From Trileptium ribeirensis (Eukaryota; Nematoda; Enoplea; Enoplida; Thoracostomopsidae), in the NCBI GenBank assembly GCA_030248225.1, contig JASANE010030106.1, forward strand, positions 1 through 64,000: a stretch of DNA of 64,000 nucleotides, written 5' to 3'. The first letter of the stretch is position 1; the number at the start of each line of letters is the position of its first letter. The notes below the pieces were generated by a model. It saw only the letters and a list, made by a program, of their open reading frames with translations. It was not told the origin of the DNA and did not search any database. Positions 62,333 through 64,000 of this stretch are shown here, in pieces. The position numbers and the translations under genes are program-made.

Positions 62333-64000
62333 CAACGTACTATTGTGCTTTCGACGCTGGCGCATATGGGCACTATCTGGAGGGCGAATAATTTGGTGAA
62401 TATCGAAATATAACTGTTAGAAATATTACAATCCGACACATCTCCAGTGCCAATTTGCGAAATAAATAGTTTACTGGTGGCAACACTAATGTAGCTAACG
62501 ACAAACACCGGAATTTTCCAAAAAAGGTTTCAACGCATGAATAAAAAGCGGTCCCTGGGAAATTATGTTTGCGTAGGGGAATAAAATTTTATATTAAAAC
62601 AAGCGCGAAATTAAATGAAACTTCTTGAAATGAAAACCATTCTCAAGGGTTTGAATCATATTGAAACAGCACATCAATACAGATTCAGTTAAAGTGCTCA
62701 GGATATGAGCTGGCCTAATTACATGCTTTTTTCTACGTCAGCAAGTAATCTTCCAGATTATTACAAATCTATTCCCTTTTGAATATGGAAAAAATCATAT
62801 AGAAATGAGATTCTTTGTAATAAGGATATATAAGACGGGCAGAATATTGGGACATTTTAAAGACTTGCATTTTATTGTTGTGGAACCATCTCTTTTCCAA
62901 TGTCAACAACGCGGCTGCCTTCATTGCAATACAGAAGAACGAAAACTGAAAATTTTGCTGTTCACCCTGCATAAATGTACAAACAAAGCATCGATAGAAA
63001 ATATTTGCTTAAATTTAAATAAGCAGTACGATTTTAAATGTGTATTGCAGTGGATTGTTCTGAGAGACCTGTGCTAAATGCTTCGCTACGATCGTCTGGT
63101 TTCTATTGTTTAAAAAAACTTTGCACGATTTTCTGAACTAAACGCTTGGGATTAGTTTAATGTTCACTCGTTCTGGCTGCAAGTATGTATCGTTAATAAA
63201 TGATGCGATACTGTTTATACACAGTTTGTAAATATCAATGAGATAATGTCTTTGGCTTAAATAATTTTGCTGTAACTACCGATGTCTCGCTACCATAGGA
63301 AACAGCTGCAAGTACTAGAATTATGAAATGCGAAGTTTTTCAAACCTTATAATAAAGAATTATTTGCTCGACCAGATTCTCTTATTTATTGGCCGCCTAA
63401 GGTGCTTAAAATGTTTTCTAATTGGAGGATTGTTCAGCAACTGGTTATTTTGTAGCTTGCTTTAAAGTTCAACGGAGAATTGAAAATTTGGCTTAATTTT
63501 CCGCAAAAAGCTATTGCACTTTTGGAGAAGCACTGTAGGTAGTTCAACATTTGCGGTCCTTAACTTTAGGATTCTGTACGAAAGTATACAATGTGCCCAA
63601 CTTTGATCCATGAGATCTGGCACAAGTGAAAACCTACTAATATACAATCGTATCGGTTTCTGTTTAGTTAATGTTCATTCGAAAGTAATGTTATGAAATG
63701 TGTTTGACAGTGCAGCAATAACATCGGAAAAACTATAAAAACCGCAGATATTGACCATGACTTCTACAAAAATTGTATCGGTCGGAGGGACCACGAACTG
63801 CCGCTCAGCAAATTTTCATGACGGGCTTCTACGGTGCAGGGTGCAAGGATGATGACATGTCTCCGGCTGCGCCGTAGCCATCAAATTTTTTGTTGCATCC
63901 TATAGCCAACCATCTTAAAAATAACTATTATATTATATATAATTTAAGTCAATTCACACATAATGAATTGAAGTAAATGAACTATTGTGTTTATTATACA
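62333..64000. other. AT-rich sequence, nothing recognised
   Basis: An ATG frame of 90 codons at 62805-63077 is open but lacks recognisable motifs; I do not call it a gene. Confidence 0.55.

Noticed and set aside
62805..63077. 90-codon ATG frame
   Set aside because: AT-rich, with no recognisable feature; length within chance range.

Overview
This is animal nuclear DNA: AT-rich, mostly non-coding, with spliced coding exons and many transposable elements. The best-supported gene is one complete innexin (invertebrate gap-junction subunit). Innexins are absent from bacteria, plants and fungi. The PIQCW...YCF...NTYF first loop and the YYQWVP signature fit a flatworm or another protostome. I lean towards a flatworm (moderate confidence, from family knowledge, not from any search).

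Layout. Positions 1-14322 lie upstream of the gene. They hold minisatellites (580-853, 9324-9617), four copies of a repeat with an internal tRNA-like promoter (1540-1765, 6866-7125, 7165-7425, 11425-11620), a small serine-rich open frame (3616-3879) and decayed inverted-repeat elements. Positions 14323-46462 are the innexin gene on the + strand: eight exons whose phases all match, giving 1815 nt of coding sequence (604 residues) across about 32 kb. Its introns contain two hAT-like elements, a Harbinger-like MITE and a larger relative with a nested foldback, a CR1-type LINE, a piggyBac relic, a second LINE with an RNase H domain, and an apparently intact DIRS/Ngaro-type tyrosine-recombinase retrotransposon (40247-44391). 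All three retrotransposons are antisense to the gene. Positions 46463-64000 are mostly unassigned. They contain an 8-bp-TSD MITE (57103-57454), two copies of a GC-rich terminal-inverted-repeat element (51042 and 61865), a short hAT-like element (61606-61786) and a GC-richer decayed block (about 58480-60660).

The most interesting points are: (1) the DIRS-type element is built as A1-gag-pol-B1/A2-YR-B2, so the recombinase gene has its own copy of the 144-bp leader A and of tail B; (2) a tandem repeat of about 75 bp in intron 2 has the 3' end of innexin exon 2, including its splice donor, as its first unit; (3) a decayed copy of the exon 7 acceptor sits 114 bp upstream of the real one. All exon boundaries were read by eye from splice sites, phase and family similarity; no transcript evidence was available.
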